Origin: Didemnitutus sp041906465
Lineage (GTDB): Bacteria; Verrucomicrobiota; Verrucomicrobiia; Opitutales; Opitutaceae
Direction: 5' to 3'
Length of the DNA stretch: 64,000 bases
NCBI GenBank assembly: GCA_041906465.1
Contig: JAYRJE010000003.1
Location: 310,001 to 374,000, forward strand
Below, one piece after another: positions 1-8,830 of this stretch. The notes beneath the pieces were generated by a model that was not told where the DNA came from, did no database searches, and saw only the letters and a program-made list of their open reading frames with translations. Each line of letters opens with the position of its first letter. The first letter of the stretch is position 1. A program made the translations under genes and the position numbers.

Positions 1-222
1 CGAGTCGGCGCGCGCGATCACGGCAGCGTTCGCGTTGTCCGACATGCCACCCGCAGTGGCACGCGCTGCCTCCAGGTTGTCGGCCGCCAACTCGGCGCGG
101 ATCGCCTCGTAGCTGGCGAGCATCTGCCGCTCGGTCTCGGTGAGCGATTTGCCTGCCGCGAAACTGCTCGTCGCGGCAAGAACTAGGATCGAGAGTGCGA
201 ATAACCGCTGGATCAGTGTCAT
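1..222 (-). CDS. Secreted DUF3347-like protein, 3' end outside window
   Basis: The minus-strand reading starts at an ATG at 222 and stays open for 74 codons to the window edge. It begins with a clear signal peptide (MTLIQRLFALSILVLAATSS, then FAAGKS), so the product is periplasmic or surface exposed. The following stretch (LASYEAIRAELAADNLEAA) matches the start of the DUF3347 domain, a helical domain often attached to or encoded beside copper efflux systems; the gene at 1083-1814 carries a complete version. The gene is divergent from the one at 456, so the 233-base gap between them should hold both promoters; I see no clear operator there. The family assignment is an inference from a short N-terminal piece. 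Confidence 0.7.
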   Translation of the reverse strand, partial: MTLIQRLFALSILVLAATSSFAAGKSLTETERQMLASYEAIRAELAADNLEAARATAGGMSDNANAAVIARADS

Positions 223-455
223 CTGTTCTTCAACGACGCGCGGCGGGGCGATCCCACGCGTTTTCCAGAGATTCTCTCCGCGTTTCTTGGGGTGGGAACC
301 GTGACGACGAACAGGGCTAATACTGCGTGGAGCGGCGTGGTGTTGCCGGCAGCAAAAGATGCGCAGGAAATCGCAACAGATTTATCAGGGGCTTCCCCAC
401 AGGATGCGTTTAACTGGTAGGAAACAATCCAACCGTCAGCGAACGCTACTCCGCC

Positions 456-836
456 ATGAAAACGAACCAGACCCTGCTCCTCGTCGCGCTCCTCGGATTC
501 TCCGCCGCGATCTCGCATGCCGGCCCGCCGCCGGAATTTTTCAACCAAACGCTCAAGCTCGCCAAGGCGAAGACGCACCAGGTGGCATCGGTCACCAAGG
601 CCGCCAAGCCCGCGATGGCTTGCGATGCCTGCAAGGTGACGCCGGTGCGCGAAGTCCGCTACCGCGGGCCAGCCAGCAAGGCTGTCACCGAGTGGGTGAA
701 CGTCGGTGAGAAACATTCCTGCCCGAAATGCGGTGGCGCGATCGAGACCCGCAACGGCAAGGTCGCGGCCGATATGGAGCAGAACTGCCCCATCTGCCGC
801 GAGGCCTCCTGCTGCCCCACGGCGGCGAGCCACTGA
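456..836 (+). CDS. Secreted Cys-rich hypothetical protein
   Basis: 126 aa with a typical signal peptide (MKTNQTLLLVALLGFSAAISHAG). The mature part has three cysteine pairs: CDAC near residue 55, CPKC near 90 and CPIC near 112, with a final CCP. This pattern suggests a zinc-ribbon-like or metal-binding fold in the periplasm. It resembles the minus-strand protein at 9482-9862 in size, signal peptide and spacing of cysteine pairs, so the two may be paralogues flanking the copper efflux operon. It lies 246 bases before the DUF3347 gene and reads in the same direction as the efflux operon. No enzymatic function is recognisable; a role in metal binding is inferred from context only. Confidence 0.7.
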   Translation: MKTNQTLLLVALLGFSAAISHAGPPPEFFNQTLKLAKAKTHQVASVTKAAKPAMACDACKVTPVREVRYRGPASKAVTEWVNVGEKHSCPKCGGAIETRNGKVAADMEQNCPICREASCCPTAASH

Positions 837-1082
837 AGCCTTTGAGTCGCGACGTGAGCTGTTTGGTCAAGGTGTGTTCCCGTCACCAGCCAGCTACGTC
901 CAGCGCGCGCCGCGACTCCTCTTCCCGGCGGCCGACCGACAAGCGATGAACTCCCTCCACAACACGTGCATCTCCGCGCAACGTGTTTCTCTGGGCCACG
1001 TGGATGGACTGCATTCATCGCCCATGAGGCGGCCGTCGGGCTACTTTCCCCCGCACTGGTCCCAAGTCTGACTCTCTCTCTC

Positions 1083-1814
1083 GTGAAACCTGGAAAACTT
1101 CTCATCCTCTGCACGCTCGGATTCGCGTTATCGCTCCATGCCCGTGCCCAGCACACCCACGCCGAAAGCTCCCCGGCTTCGGCGGCGAAGACTACCGCTC
1201 CCAGCACCGCTTCTGCGCAGCTAGGTGCGGAGGCGCTGAAAACGCTCGCGGTGGCGATGAGCAACGTCGCTGCCGCCCTCGCGAATGACGATCTCGCCGC
1301 CTACGGCGCGCTGCAGCCAACGGTGCGCGGTGCGTTTCACGATCTGGCGGATGTGGACGCGGGTCTCGCGAAGAGTCTCTCCGAAAACTTGGCCGATCCC
1401 TTGCCTCTGCGCTCCAATCTCGATGACGCGCGCAAGGGCTTTGGTCGATTCAGCACCGCCGTCGCGGACGCCATGCGCGAGCGGAAGCTCCTCCGCGCTG
1501 CGAATCTCCGGCTCTTCGAGTGCCAGATGGCGCCGGAAATCGGCACGGGCCGCTGGCTGCAATCGGGAGCGGGCGCCAAGAATCCCTTCTTCGGCTCCGC
1601 CATGCTCACCTGCGGCACCGAACTCGACCGCCCGGTCGCCAAGGGGTTGCCGCCGGGTCATCCGCCGATCGGTCATCTCACCGACGCCGAGAAGGCGCGT
1701 TACTCCGGGCCGAACGCAACCAAGCCGGCGAACGACGCTGGTTGCGGCAGTTGCGGCATGAGCAAGGCCGCGATGGCGGCCGGTGAACCCTGCGAGCACG
1801 ACCACAAGAAGTAA
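1083..1814 (+). CDS. Periplasmic DUF3347 domain protein of the copper cluster
   Basis: The frame is open from 966, but the GTG at 1083 is preferred because it gives a clean signal peptide (VKPGKLLILCTLGFALSLHARAQ); the upstream part looks like non-coding extension. The mature protein (243 aa in total) contains a full DUF3347 domain: repeated helices (ALANDDLAAY), then ECQMAPEIGTGRWLQ and NPFFGSAMLTCG, where Cys, Met and His residues are available for metal. The C-terminus adds a CGSCGMSK motif and a CEHDHKK tail, both plausible Cu(I)/Ag(I) ligands. The stop lies four bases before the start of the outer-membrane factor gene, so it probably heads the efflux operon. Family knowledge: DUF3347 is commonly linked to CusB-type adaptors. 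A role as a periplasmic metal chaperone is inferred. Confidence 0.75.
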   Translation: MKPGKLLILCTLGFALSLHARAQHTHAESSPASAAKTTAPSTASAQLGAEALKTLAVAMSNVAAALANDDLAAYGALQPTVRGAFHDLADVDAGLAKSLSENLADPLPLRSNLDDARKGFGRFSTAVADAMRERKLLRAANLRLFECQMAPEIGTGRWLQSGAGAKNPFFGSAMLTCGTELDRPVAKGLPPGHPPIGHLTDAEKARYSGPNATKPANDAGCGSCGMSKAAMAAGEPCEHDHKK

Positions 1815-1818
1815 GTCC

Positions 1819-3180
1819 ATGAAGAATTTCCGTCCCATTGTCGTTATCGGCATCTCGAGCCTGAGCGCGTTGTCAGCCATCCTTTCCGGATGCGTTGGCG
1901 TCGCCGCGCAGGGCGAGAAGGAAGCCAAACAAGCCGTCGCCGAGGTCACGAAGGTGCTCGGTGACGAGGCCAATGCGCCGCAATTGCCGGCGCTCACGCC
2001 GCAGTCCAGCCACGCCGACGCGCTGCGCTACGCGATTCTCAACAGTCCTCGCGTGCGCGCGGCGTATTTCGAGTGGGTGCGCGCGGTCGAGAAGATTACC
2101 GTCGAGCGTTCACTGCCCGATCCGCAGTTCTCCTTCCAGGCGGACATTTCGGACATGATCGCTTCTGCGATGCCCGGTCTGATGATGGAATTGCCCGGGC
2201 CTAAGAAGCTGGCGATCGCGGGCCAGATGGCCGCCGCCGATGCCCAAGTGAAGTATCACGCCCTCACGCTGGAGATCCAGCAGGTGGCCTTCGCCTTCAA
2301 GAAGGCCTACTACCAGTTGTATTTCCTCGATGCGAAGCTCCGTGTGAGCCGCGAGACCCTGGAACTCCTCGCCGACCTCGAGCAAATCGCGCGCAAGCAA
2401 AACGAGCTGGGCAAGGTGACCTTGCAGGACGTGCTCCGCGCGCAAATCGAGCAGGATCAGATGGCGACCGAGATCGCGAATCTCGATGACTCGCGCTCTG
2501 CGTTGCTCGCCCAATACAAGGCGGCACTCGGTCTGGACCGTGCTGCGACCGACCCGGCGGTGCCGGCCCAATTTGAGACCACTCCTGTGTTGGTCGATGC
2601 GGACCAACTCTGGGCCGCGGCGGTTCGTCAGAGTCCGAAGCTGAAGCTCATGGCGGCTGAGGTGCGCGCTGCCGAAGCCGCCCTGCGGATGGCCACGCGT
2701 TCGCGGGTGCCCGATTTTACAGTCGGCCTCGAAGTCGATTTGAAGTCCACGCCGCTCATGTGGCGACCGACGGCGGGAGTCACGCTGCCGATCTGGCGCG
2801 ACAAGATCGCCAGCGAAATCGCCGCCGCCCAGGCGAACAAACGCGCCGGAGAGGCGCGGCTGGCCTCCGAGCAAATCATGCTCGCGGTCGAGTTGGCGGA
2901 GAAATCCTTCATGCTCCGCGAGGCGACCCGCAACGTGACGCTGTTCGACGACGCGCTGCTGCCGAAGGCCTCGCAGTCGCTCGAAGTCGCCCGGGCGGGC
3001 TATCTGTCGGGCCAGGTGGATTTCTTCAATCTCATCGACGCCTGGAAGACGCAGCTCGACTTCGAGCTGAAGCTCATCGAGGCGAAGACTCAGCGCGAAC
3101 TGGCGATCGCTGAACTCGCCTTGCTGGTTGCCGGCGACGAGCCGGCTGGTTCGCCGCTCACCCAGACCCGCTCCAACTAA
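1819..3180 (+). CDS. cusC: TolC/CusC-like outer-membrane factor lipoprotein
   Basis: Start chosen at the ATG at 1819, which gives a lipoprotein signal ending in LSGC (Cys25); an upstream in-frame start at 1783 would overlap the preceding gene. The 453-aa product has the two internally repeated OEP domains of the TolC family: long helices with Leu/Ala heptads (FKKAYYQLYFLDAKLRVSRE in the first repeat, LAEKSFMLREATRNVTLFDD in the second) and the GYLSGQVDFFNLIDAW segment. Such proteins form the trimeric channel that carries substrate across the outer membrane. It is the first efflux gene, followed 15 bases later by the adaptor. The name follows the operon context (CusC-type); sequence alone only supports the OEP family. 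Confidence 0.9.
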   Translation: MKNFRPIVVIGISSLSALSAILSGCVGVAAQGEKEAKQAVAEVTKVLGDEANAPQLPALTPQSSHADALRYAILNSPRVRAAYFEWVRAVEKITVERSLPDPQFSFQADISDMIASAMPGLMMELPGPKKLAIAGQMAAADAQVKYHALTLEIQQVAFAFKKAYYQLYFLDAKLRVSRETLELLADLEQIARKQNELGKVTLQDVLRAQIEQDQMATEIANLDDSRSALLAQYKAALGLDRAATDPAVPAQFETTPVLVDADQLWAAAVRQSPKLKLMAAEVRAAEAALRMATRSRVPDFTVGLEVDLKSTPLMWRPTAGVTLPIWRDKIASEIAAAQANKRAGEARLASEQIMLAVELAEKSFMLREATRNVTLFDDALLPKASQSLEVARAGYLSGQVDFFNLIDAWKTQLDFELKLIEAKTQRELAIAELALLVAGDEPAGSPLTQTRSN

Positions 3181-3195
3181 AAACTATTTTCGACC

Positions 3196-4614
3196 ATGCG
3201 CTCATTCCTCCTCATCGCTCTGTTCCCCCTGCTGGTGTTTGGCTTTACGGCTGCAGGTTGCAGCAAGTCGGGCCACGAGGCCCACGCGTCCGGGCAAAAA
3301 TATCACTGCCCGATGCACCCGACCTATGTGAGCGACAAGCCGGGCGACTGCCCGATCTGCAACATGAAGCTCGTGCCGATCAAGGAGGGCGAGACCGCGG
3401 CACCGGTGGCCGCCTCGTCTTCTCCATCGGCGGCGAAGTCGGGCCAATATACCTGCCCGATGCACCCCGAAGTCGTCAGCGACAAACCGGGTTCTTGCCC
3501 CAAGTGCGGCATGGATCTCGAGAAAGTCGAAGCCAAGCCCGGGCATGCAGGGCATGAAGGCCACGAGTCTGCCGCGGCGGTGCCGGGACGCATCGCGATT
3601 TCGATTTCTCCGGAGAAGCAGCAACTCATTGGCCTGACGACCGAGCTCGTCTCGGTGCGCAAGCTCACGCAGCCGATCCGCACGACTGCCACGCTCGAAC
3701 ATGATGAGACGCGTCTCGCGCGCATTGCCCCGCGCTTTGGCGGCTGGATTCGGGAGCTGAAGGTCAACTTCACCGGCGAGCACGTCGAAAAGGGCCAGCC
3801 GCTGTTTACCGTTTACAGCCCCGAACTGCTTTCCGCGGAGAGCGAATACCTGCTGGCCTACCAGCGCTACGCGCAATTGCAGTCCCGGCCGGACTCACCG
3901 CAGTTGGATTCGGCCAAACGATTGGTGGATTCGTCCCGGCGTCGTCTCGCGCTGTGGGAAATCGACGAGGAGGAAATCCGCGCGCTGGAGCAGTCCGGCA
4001 CGCCTCGCGACGAAGTCTTGGTCCGCTCGCCCGTTTCCGGTCACGTGGTCGCGAAAACCGCGGTGCGCGGCAAGTCCTTCATGCCCGGCGAGACGCTCTA
4101 CGAGATTGCGGACCTATCGCATCTGTGGGTGCGTGCCTATGTGTTCGAGTTCGAGGCTCCGCTCGTCAAAAAGGGGCAGGCGGCTCGCGTGACATTCCCG
4201 TATCTCGGCAATCGGACGGTCGAGAGCAAGGTGAGCTTCCTGTATCCGCACATTGAAACGCAGACGCGTCGGGCCGAGCTGCGCCTGGAGATCGACAACC
4301 CTCAGCTCGATTTGCGGCCGCAGATGTGGGCGAACGTGGAACTCGACGCCGACTCCGGCGAGGTGCTCACCGTTCCGGCCAGCGCCGTGATCGACACTGG
4401 CGTCCGCCTGGTCGCTTTCGTCATGCGCGACGACAATCACCTCGAGCCTCGCGAAGTGAAGATCGGCACCCGCAGCGACGACTATTACGAGGTCCTGTCC
4501 GGTCTGCACGACGGCGAGAAGGTCGTCGCCCGTGCGCTGTTCCTCATTGATTCCGAAAGCCAGTTGAAAGCCGCCATCTCGGGGATGGGTGCTGCAGGCG
4601 GTCACAATCACTAA
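3196..4614 (+). CDS. cusB: CusB-like efflux adaptor with two heavy-metal-binding domains
   Basis: 472 aa. Lipoprotein signal with Cys22 (FTAAGC). Two successive heavy-metal-binding domains follow: YHCPMHP near residue 37 with CPICNMKL near 52, and YTCPMHP near 85 with CPKCGMDL near 101. These Cys/Met/His clusters are known as Cu/Ag ligands in this family. After a His-rich linker (GHAGHEGHE) comes the membrane-fusion body: barrel-sandwich parts around residues 180-290, a helical hairpin, and beta-barrel and membrane-proximal domains to the end, closing with GGHNH. It links the inner-membrane pump to the outer-membrane factor and delivers metal to the pump. The doubling of the binding domain is somewhat unusual and suggests a high capacity for metal capture. 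Confidence 0.92.
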   Translation: MRSFLLIALFPLLVFGFTAAGCSKSGHEAHASGQKYHCPMHPTYVSDKPGDCPICNMKLVPIKEGETAAPVAASSSPSAAKSGQYTCPMHPEVVSDKPGSCPKCGMDLEKVEAKPGHAGHEGHESAAAVPGRIAISISPEKQQLIGLTTELVSVRKLTQPIRTTATLEHDETRLARIAPRFGGWIRELKVNFTGEHVEKGQPLFTVYSPELLSAESEYLLAYQRYAQLQSRPDSPQLDSAKRLVDSSRRRLALWEIDEEEIRALEQSGTPRDEVLVRSPVSGHVVAKTAVRGKSFMPGETLYEIADLSHLWVRAYVFEFEAPLVKKGQAARVTFPYLGNRTVESKVSFLYPHIETQTRRAELRLEIDNPQLDLRPQMWANVELDADSGEVLTVPASAVIDTGVRLVAFVMRDDNHLEPREVKIGTRSDDYYEVLSGLHDGEKVVARALFLIDSESQLKAAISGMGAAGGHNH

Positions 4615-4626
4615 TCGGCCACCGCG

Positions 4627-7600
4627 ATGAACGACACTCCCACCCATTTCACGCCGCACAAGGATTCGCTCATCGAGCGGATCATCGAGTGGAGCGCGCG
4701 CAACAAGTTCACCGTGTTCATGATGATCGGCGCCCTGTTCGCCGGTGGCATCTTCACGATGAAGAACACGCCGCTCGACGCGATTCCGGACCTTTCGGAC
4801 GTGCAGGTGATCGTCTTCACCCAGTGGGAGGGCCGCAGCCCGAACCTGGTCGAGGACCAGATCACGTATCCGATCGTCACGAAACTCATCAGCGCCCCGC
4901 AGGTGCGCGTGGTGCGCGGCTATTCCTTCTTCGGCTATTCCTTCGTCTACGTGGTCTTCAAGGATGGCACGGACATTTATTGGGCGCGGTCCCGCGTGCT
5001 CGAATACATGCAGTCGCTCACCGGCTCTCTTCCAAGTGGCGTGACGCCGACGCTCGGGCCTGACGCCACCGGTGTCGGCTGGGGTTTCCAATACGCCTTG
5101 GTGGACAAGACGGGCAAGAACGACCTCGCCCAGCTCCGTTCATTCCAGGACTGGAACCTGCGCTACTGGATTCAGAGCGTCGAGGGCGTCGCCGAGGTGG
5201 CGACCTTCGGCGGGTTCCAGAAGCAATACCAAGTCGAAATCGACCCGAACAAGCTGCTCGCCTACAACGTGCCGATCAGTCGCGTGGTCTCGGCCATTCG
5301 TAGTTCCAACAACGACGTGGGCGGGCGCGAAATGGAGCGATTCGGGACGACTTACGTCGTGCGCGGGCATGGCTACATCAAATCGCTTGAGGACCTACGG
5401 CTGGTCGTCGTGGGCGCGGACGCGAATGGCAATCCGGTCTTGCTGCGCGATGTAGCGCAGAACATCCAGCTCGGACCCGAAATGCGCCGCGGTGCAGGCG
5501 ACCTCAATGGCGAGGGCGAGACGGTCGGTGGCATCGTCGTGGTGCGCTTCGGCCAGAACGTGCTGCAGGTCATCGACCGCATCAAAGCGAAGCTCGAAGA
5601 TGTGAAGGGTTCGCTGCCACCCGGCGTGGAAATCGTCACCACTTACGACCGCTCGGACCTCATCAACCGCGCCATCGCGACTCTGACCCGCACCATCATC
5701 GAGGAGTCCATTATCGTCGCGCTGGTCATCATCGTGTTCCTGCTCGATTTCGGCGGAGCGGTGCGCGCCATCGTCACGCTGCCCATCGCCGTGGCGTTGG
5801 CCTTCATCCCAATGTATTTCATGGGGCTCACGGCAAACATCATGTCGCTCGCGGGCATCGCGATCTCCATCGGCGTCATCACCGACGAGGCCGTCGTCAT
5901 GGTGGAGAATGTCCACAAGAAGCTGGAGCATGCCCCCGGAGGACTGACTCGAAAGCAGCGCCAGGAGATCATCATCGCTGCCTGCAAACAGCTCGGCAAA
6001 CCGCTGTTCTTCGCCCTGCTCGTGATCACGGTCAGTTTCATGCCGGTGTTCACACTGGAGGCGCAGGAAGGGCGTCTGTTCAAGCCGCTCGCTTTCACGA
6101 AGACCTTCACGATGGCGTGGGCCGCGTTCCTCTCCGTCACCATCGGACCGGCGCTCATCGTGCTGATGACCGGTGCCAAGGTCATCCCGGAGCACAAGCA
6201 TCCGATCAGCCGTTTCATCCATCGACTCTACTACCCGTGGGTGAGCGCGTTGATGACGCGTCGCCTGCTGTCGATTGGCATCGCCGTCGTAGCGGTGATT
6301 TCCTCGATCCCTATCTTCACGAAGCTGGGCTCGGAGTTCATGCCGCCGATCGAGGAGGGCACGATTCTCTACATGCCGACGACCCTGCCGACGGTGTCCG
6401 TCACGGAGGCGACGCGGCTGATGCAGATACAGGACAAGGTCATCAAGCAGTTCCCGGAGGTCCTCACGGTTCACGGCAAGGCTGGCCGCTCGGAGACCGC
6501 CACCGACCCGGCGCCACTCGAAATGTTCGAGAGCGTGGTCCAGCTGAAGCCACAGGACGAGTGGCGTAAGGTTCAGCAGGACCGCTGGTATTCCGGTTGG
6601 GCTCCGGATTGGCTCAAGTCGGGGCTCAGAAAGGTCTGGCCCGACGAGCGGCCGATGACGAAGGACGAACTCGTGCAGGAAATCGACGAGGCGCTCCAGA
6701 TTCCCGGACAAGTCAACGCGTGGACGATGCCGATCAAAGCGCGCATCGACATGCTGTCGACTGGCGTTCGCACGCCGATCGGCGTTAAAATCTTTGGCAC
6801 TGACCTCACCCAGATCGGCAAGCTCGGCGAGCACCTCGAGGCCACGTTGCGCACCGTGCCCGGCACCCGCAGCGTGTTCTCGGAGCGCACCACTGGCGGC
6901 TTGTATCTCGACATCGTGCCGGATCGTAAGGCAATCGCTCGCTACGGCCTCAACGTCGAGGATGTGCTGATGCTGGTCGAAACGGCCATCGGCGGCATGG
7001 CGATCGACAAGACCATCGAGGGCCGTGAACGCTACAGCATCAACGTCCGTTACAGCCGCGAACTGCGTGACGATGTGGAGAAACTCAAGCGCGTGCTCGT
7101 GCCCGTGGCGCAAGCCGCGATGGCGCCAGAGGGCGAAGAAGGGGCCGGCATGGCTCCGGCCGCAACGGCAGGTCCTGCCGCTGCGCGGACAGCTCAGATT
7201 CCGCTCGGACAATTGGTCGAAATCAAGACCACGACCGGCGCTCCGCTGATCAAGAACGAGAACGGCGCGCTGACCGGCTGGGTTTACATCGACATGACCG
7301 GCCGGGACATTGGCGGCTACGTGGCGGAAGCGAAACAGGTCGTCCGCGACAAGATCGAGAAGGCCGGCCTGTTGCCCTCGGGCTACCGCATTGAGTGGAC
7401 CGGCCAATACGAATACATGCTGCGCGTGAAGGAGCGTCTGAAGGTCGTCATCCCCATCACGCTCGCGCTCATCTTCGTGCTGCTCTACATGAACTTTAAG
7501 AGCATCCCGGAGACGTTCATCATCCTGCTCTCCATCCCGTTCGCGATGACGGGCAGCATCTGGTTCCTCTGGATGATGAACTACAACCTGAGCATTGCGG

Positions 7601-8064
7601 TGTGGGTCGGCATCATCGCCTTGTCCGGTTTGGCCGCCCAGACCGGCACGGTGATGATCATCTACCTGGATGAAGCCTTCCACGCCTACCAAAAGGCGGG
7701 GAAGATGAACAACCAGCACGACCTGTTCGAGGCGATCACCTATGGTGCCGTGCAGCGCGTGCGGCCCAAGCTCATGACCGTGTGCATGATCACGCTTGGC
7801 CTCGTGCCCGCCCTCTGGGCGCATGGCGCGGGTGCCGAGGCGATCCAGCGCATCGCCGCTCCGATGATCGGCGGGTTGGTCACCTCGACCATCCTAACGC
7901 TCGAAATCGTCCCGGCGATCTACTCGCTGTGGCGCGGTCGTCAGGTCCAGTGGATCAAGGGTCCCAAGCCGAAGAAAAAGACCTGGGACGAACTCAGCGA
8001 AATCTTCGTGGAGATCGAAAAGAAGGAGCACGAGGTCGAGATCTCCAAAATCCACTCCGCGTAA
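4627..8064 (+). CDS. cusA: CusA-like HME-RND heavy-metal efflux pump
   Basis: 1145 aa, slightly longer than most CusA/CzcA proteins (about 1040-1070). It has the full RND plan: TM1 near residues 30-50, a first periplasmic loop to about 340, TM2-6, a second periplasmic loop from about 590 to 955, and TM8-12. The proton-relay region reads ITDEAVVMVEN with Asp420 in TM4, as in HME-type pumps. TLPTVSVTEA and MPIKARIDMLSTGVRTPIG are typical of the Cus/Czc group. An Ala/Gly/Pro-rich insertion (around residues 835-855) and a Lys/Glu-rich C-terminal tail account for the extra length. It exports monovalent copper or silver (inferred from the adaptor's metal-binding domains and the neighbours) using proton influx. 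Start ATG 12 bases after the adaptor stop. Confidence 0.93.
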   Translation: MNDTPTHFTPHKDSLIERIIEWSARNKFTVFMMIGALFAGGIFTMKNTPLDAIPDLSDVQVIVFTQWEGRSPNLVEDQITYPIVTKLISAPQVRVVRGYSFFGYSFVYVVFKDGTDIYWARSRVLEYMQSLTGSLPSGVTPTLGPDATGVGWGFQYALVDKTGKNDLAQLRSFQDWNLRYWIQSVEGVAEVATFGGFQKQYQVEIDPNKLLAYNVPISRVVSAIRSSNNDVGGREMERFGTTYVVRGHGYIKSLEDLRLVVVGADANGNPVLLRDVAQNIQLGPEMRRGAGDLNGEGETVGGIVVVRFGQNVLQVIDRIKAKLEDVKGSLPPGVEIVTTYDRSDLINRAIATLTRTIIEESIIVALVIIVFLLDFGGAVRAIVTLPIAVALAFIPMYFMGLTANIMSLAGIAISIGVITDEAVVMVENVHKKLEHAPGGLTRKQRQEIIIAACKQLGKPLFFALLVITVSFMPVFTLEAQEGRLFKPLAFTKTFTMAWAAFLSVTIGPALIVLMTGAKVIPEHKHPISRFIHRLYYPWVSALMTRRLLSIGIAVVAVISSIPIFTKLGSEFMPPIEEGTILYMPTTLPTVSVTEATRLMQIQDKVIKQFPEVLTVHGKAGRSETATDPAPLEMFESVVQLKPQDEWRKVQQDRWYSGWAPDWLKSGLRKVWPDERPMTKDELVQEIDEALQIPGQVNAWTMPIKARIDMLSTGVRTPIGVKIFGTDLTQIGKLGEHLEATLRTVPGTRSVFSERTTGGLYLDIVPDRKAIARYGLNVEDVLMLVETAIGGMAIDKTIEGRERYSINVRYSRELRDDVEKLKRVLVPVAQAAMAPEGEEGAGMAPAATAGPAAARTAQIPLGQLVEIKTTTGAPLIKNENGALTGWVYIDMTGRDIGGYVAEAKQVVRDKIEKAGLLPSGYRIEWTGQYEYMLRVKERLKVVIPITLALIFVLLYMNFKSIPETFIILLSIPFAMTGSIWFLWMMNYNLSIAVWVGIIALSGLAAQTGTVMIIYLDEAFHAYQKAGKMNNQHDLFEAITYGAVQRVRPKLMTVCMITLGLVPALWAHGAGAEAIQRIAAPMIGGLVTSTILTLEIVPAIYSLWRGRQVQWIKGPKPKKKTWDELSEIFVEIEKKEHEVEISKIHSA

Positions 8065-8099
8065 TCGACCAGCGGCGAAAGGCACGCCCGGCACCTCCG

Positions 8100-8330
8100 A
8101 TGAACCTCGACGATCACTCCGATGACAAGTGCGTGGTCTGCGAGAAGGACGTGACGGGCGTCGCAGGCACGGCCCATGTCTACCGCGACGGGCGGCGGTT
8201 ATCGCTCTGCTGCCCCATGTGCCTGCAAATGTTCCAGCGCGCTCCGGAGCGTTTCGCGAGTGGCGAGCATCCTCGCACCATCGTCGAGGAACTCCTGCGT
8301 GACCTCGATTGGAAGGAGTCAAAATGGTGA
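8100..8330 (+). CDS. Small YHS/TRASH-like cysteine protein
   Basis: 76 aa, no signal peptide, so probably cytosolic. It contains CVVCEKDV near residue 11 and LCCPMCLQMF near residue 39, separated by a short strand region (HVYRDGRRLS). This is the usual layout of YHS/TRASH-type metal-binding domains, in which paired cysteines bind copper, zinc or similar ions. It starts 35 bases after the pump gene and overlaps the next small gene by seven bases, so it is very likely co-transcribed with the efflux operon. The likely role is metal sensing or chaperoning in the cytosol; this is inferred. Confidence 0.75.
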   Translation: MNLDDHSDDKCVVCEKDVTGVAGTAHVYRDGRRLSLCCPMCLQMFQRAPERFASGEHPRTIVEELLRDLDWKESKW

Positions 8331-8506
8331 ACGGCGACAGGCATACCGATCTGGGTTTGTCGCTTCTGCTCCAGCGGTGGCGTGTCCCGACTCCCTCGCG
8401 GCCCAGCTTTGGCGACGAGGTGTGGCGCCGGATCGCCGCACTTCAGCGGGACAAGAAACGCGCTTCGGGCGCACCGGCAAAGCCGCCGCTCCGTGTGCGG
8501 CCGTGA
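8324..8506 (+). CDS. Small cytosolic hypothetical protein
   Basis: 60 aa from an ATG at 8324 that overlaps the preceding stop; the sequence GGAAGGAG about 6 bases upstream is a good ribosome binding site and supports this start. The protein contains the segment SFGDEVWRRIAALQRDKK. Short proteins with a FxxEVWRRI core occur in Verrucomicrobia from memory, but I know of no function. The tail is Arg/Lys/Pro rich. Translational coupling to the upstream Cys protein suggests it belongs to the metal operon. Coding status is likely but not certain given its size. Confidence 0.55.
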   Translation: MVNGDRHTDLGLSLLLQRWRVPTPSRPSFGDEVWRRIAALQRDKKRASGAPAKPPLRVRP

Positions 8507-8519
8507 TGAAGATTCTCCC

Positions 8520-8663
8520 ATGAAAACAAACCTGACACGCATCTCGCTCCTCACCGCGGCCCTGCTTGGCATGGCCTTCCTTTCCGCCTGCCAGGGCGGT
8601 TACGGCGGCGGTGGCCATCACCACTCGTCGATCAAAGCGACGCCGGCCGTCAAGGCGGGCTGA
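8520..8663 (+). CDS. Mini-lipoprotein with His cluster
   Basis: 47 aa beginning MKTNLTRISLLTAALLGMAF with a lipobox LSAC (Cys24). The mature peptide is only about 24 residues: a Gly-rich stretch, GGGGHHHSS, and a short tail. It would be a lipid-anchored peptide in the periplasm or outer membrane with three adjacent histidines that could bind metal. It lies 13 bases after the preceding small gene and closes the run of genes behind the efflux pump. The convincing lipoprotein signal is the main evidence that such a short frame is real. Confidence 0.6.
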   Translation: MKTNLTRISLLTAALLGMAFLSACQGGYGGGGHHHSSIKATPAVKAG

Positions 8664-8830
8664 GCGCGGCTCACCGCCTCGTAGTGGTCGGTGCCGTCCG
8701 CGGCTTCGGCCTCGTCGGAGTTCGCCCGCTCAACATAGTCGAGTTGCCGAGCGGTATTCCTTAATCGCAGCGCGTAGTTCCGCAGAGCGAGGGCCGACGC
8801 GCTGCAAACACCGCAGAGCGCCTCTGATTT

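Noticed and set aside
8618..8830. Minus-strand frame with a helical segment (LRLRNTARQLDYVERANSDE) resembling a gene end
   Set aside because: It would run across the mini-lipoprotein gene and through the start of the plus-strand gene at 8831, and no start or family could be found. It may be a remnant, but support is too weak to list.
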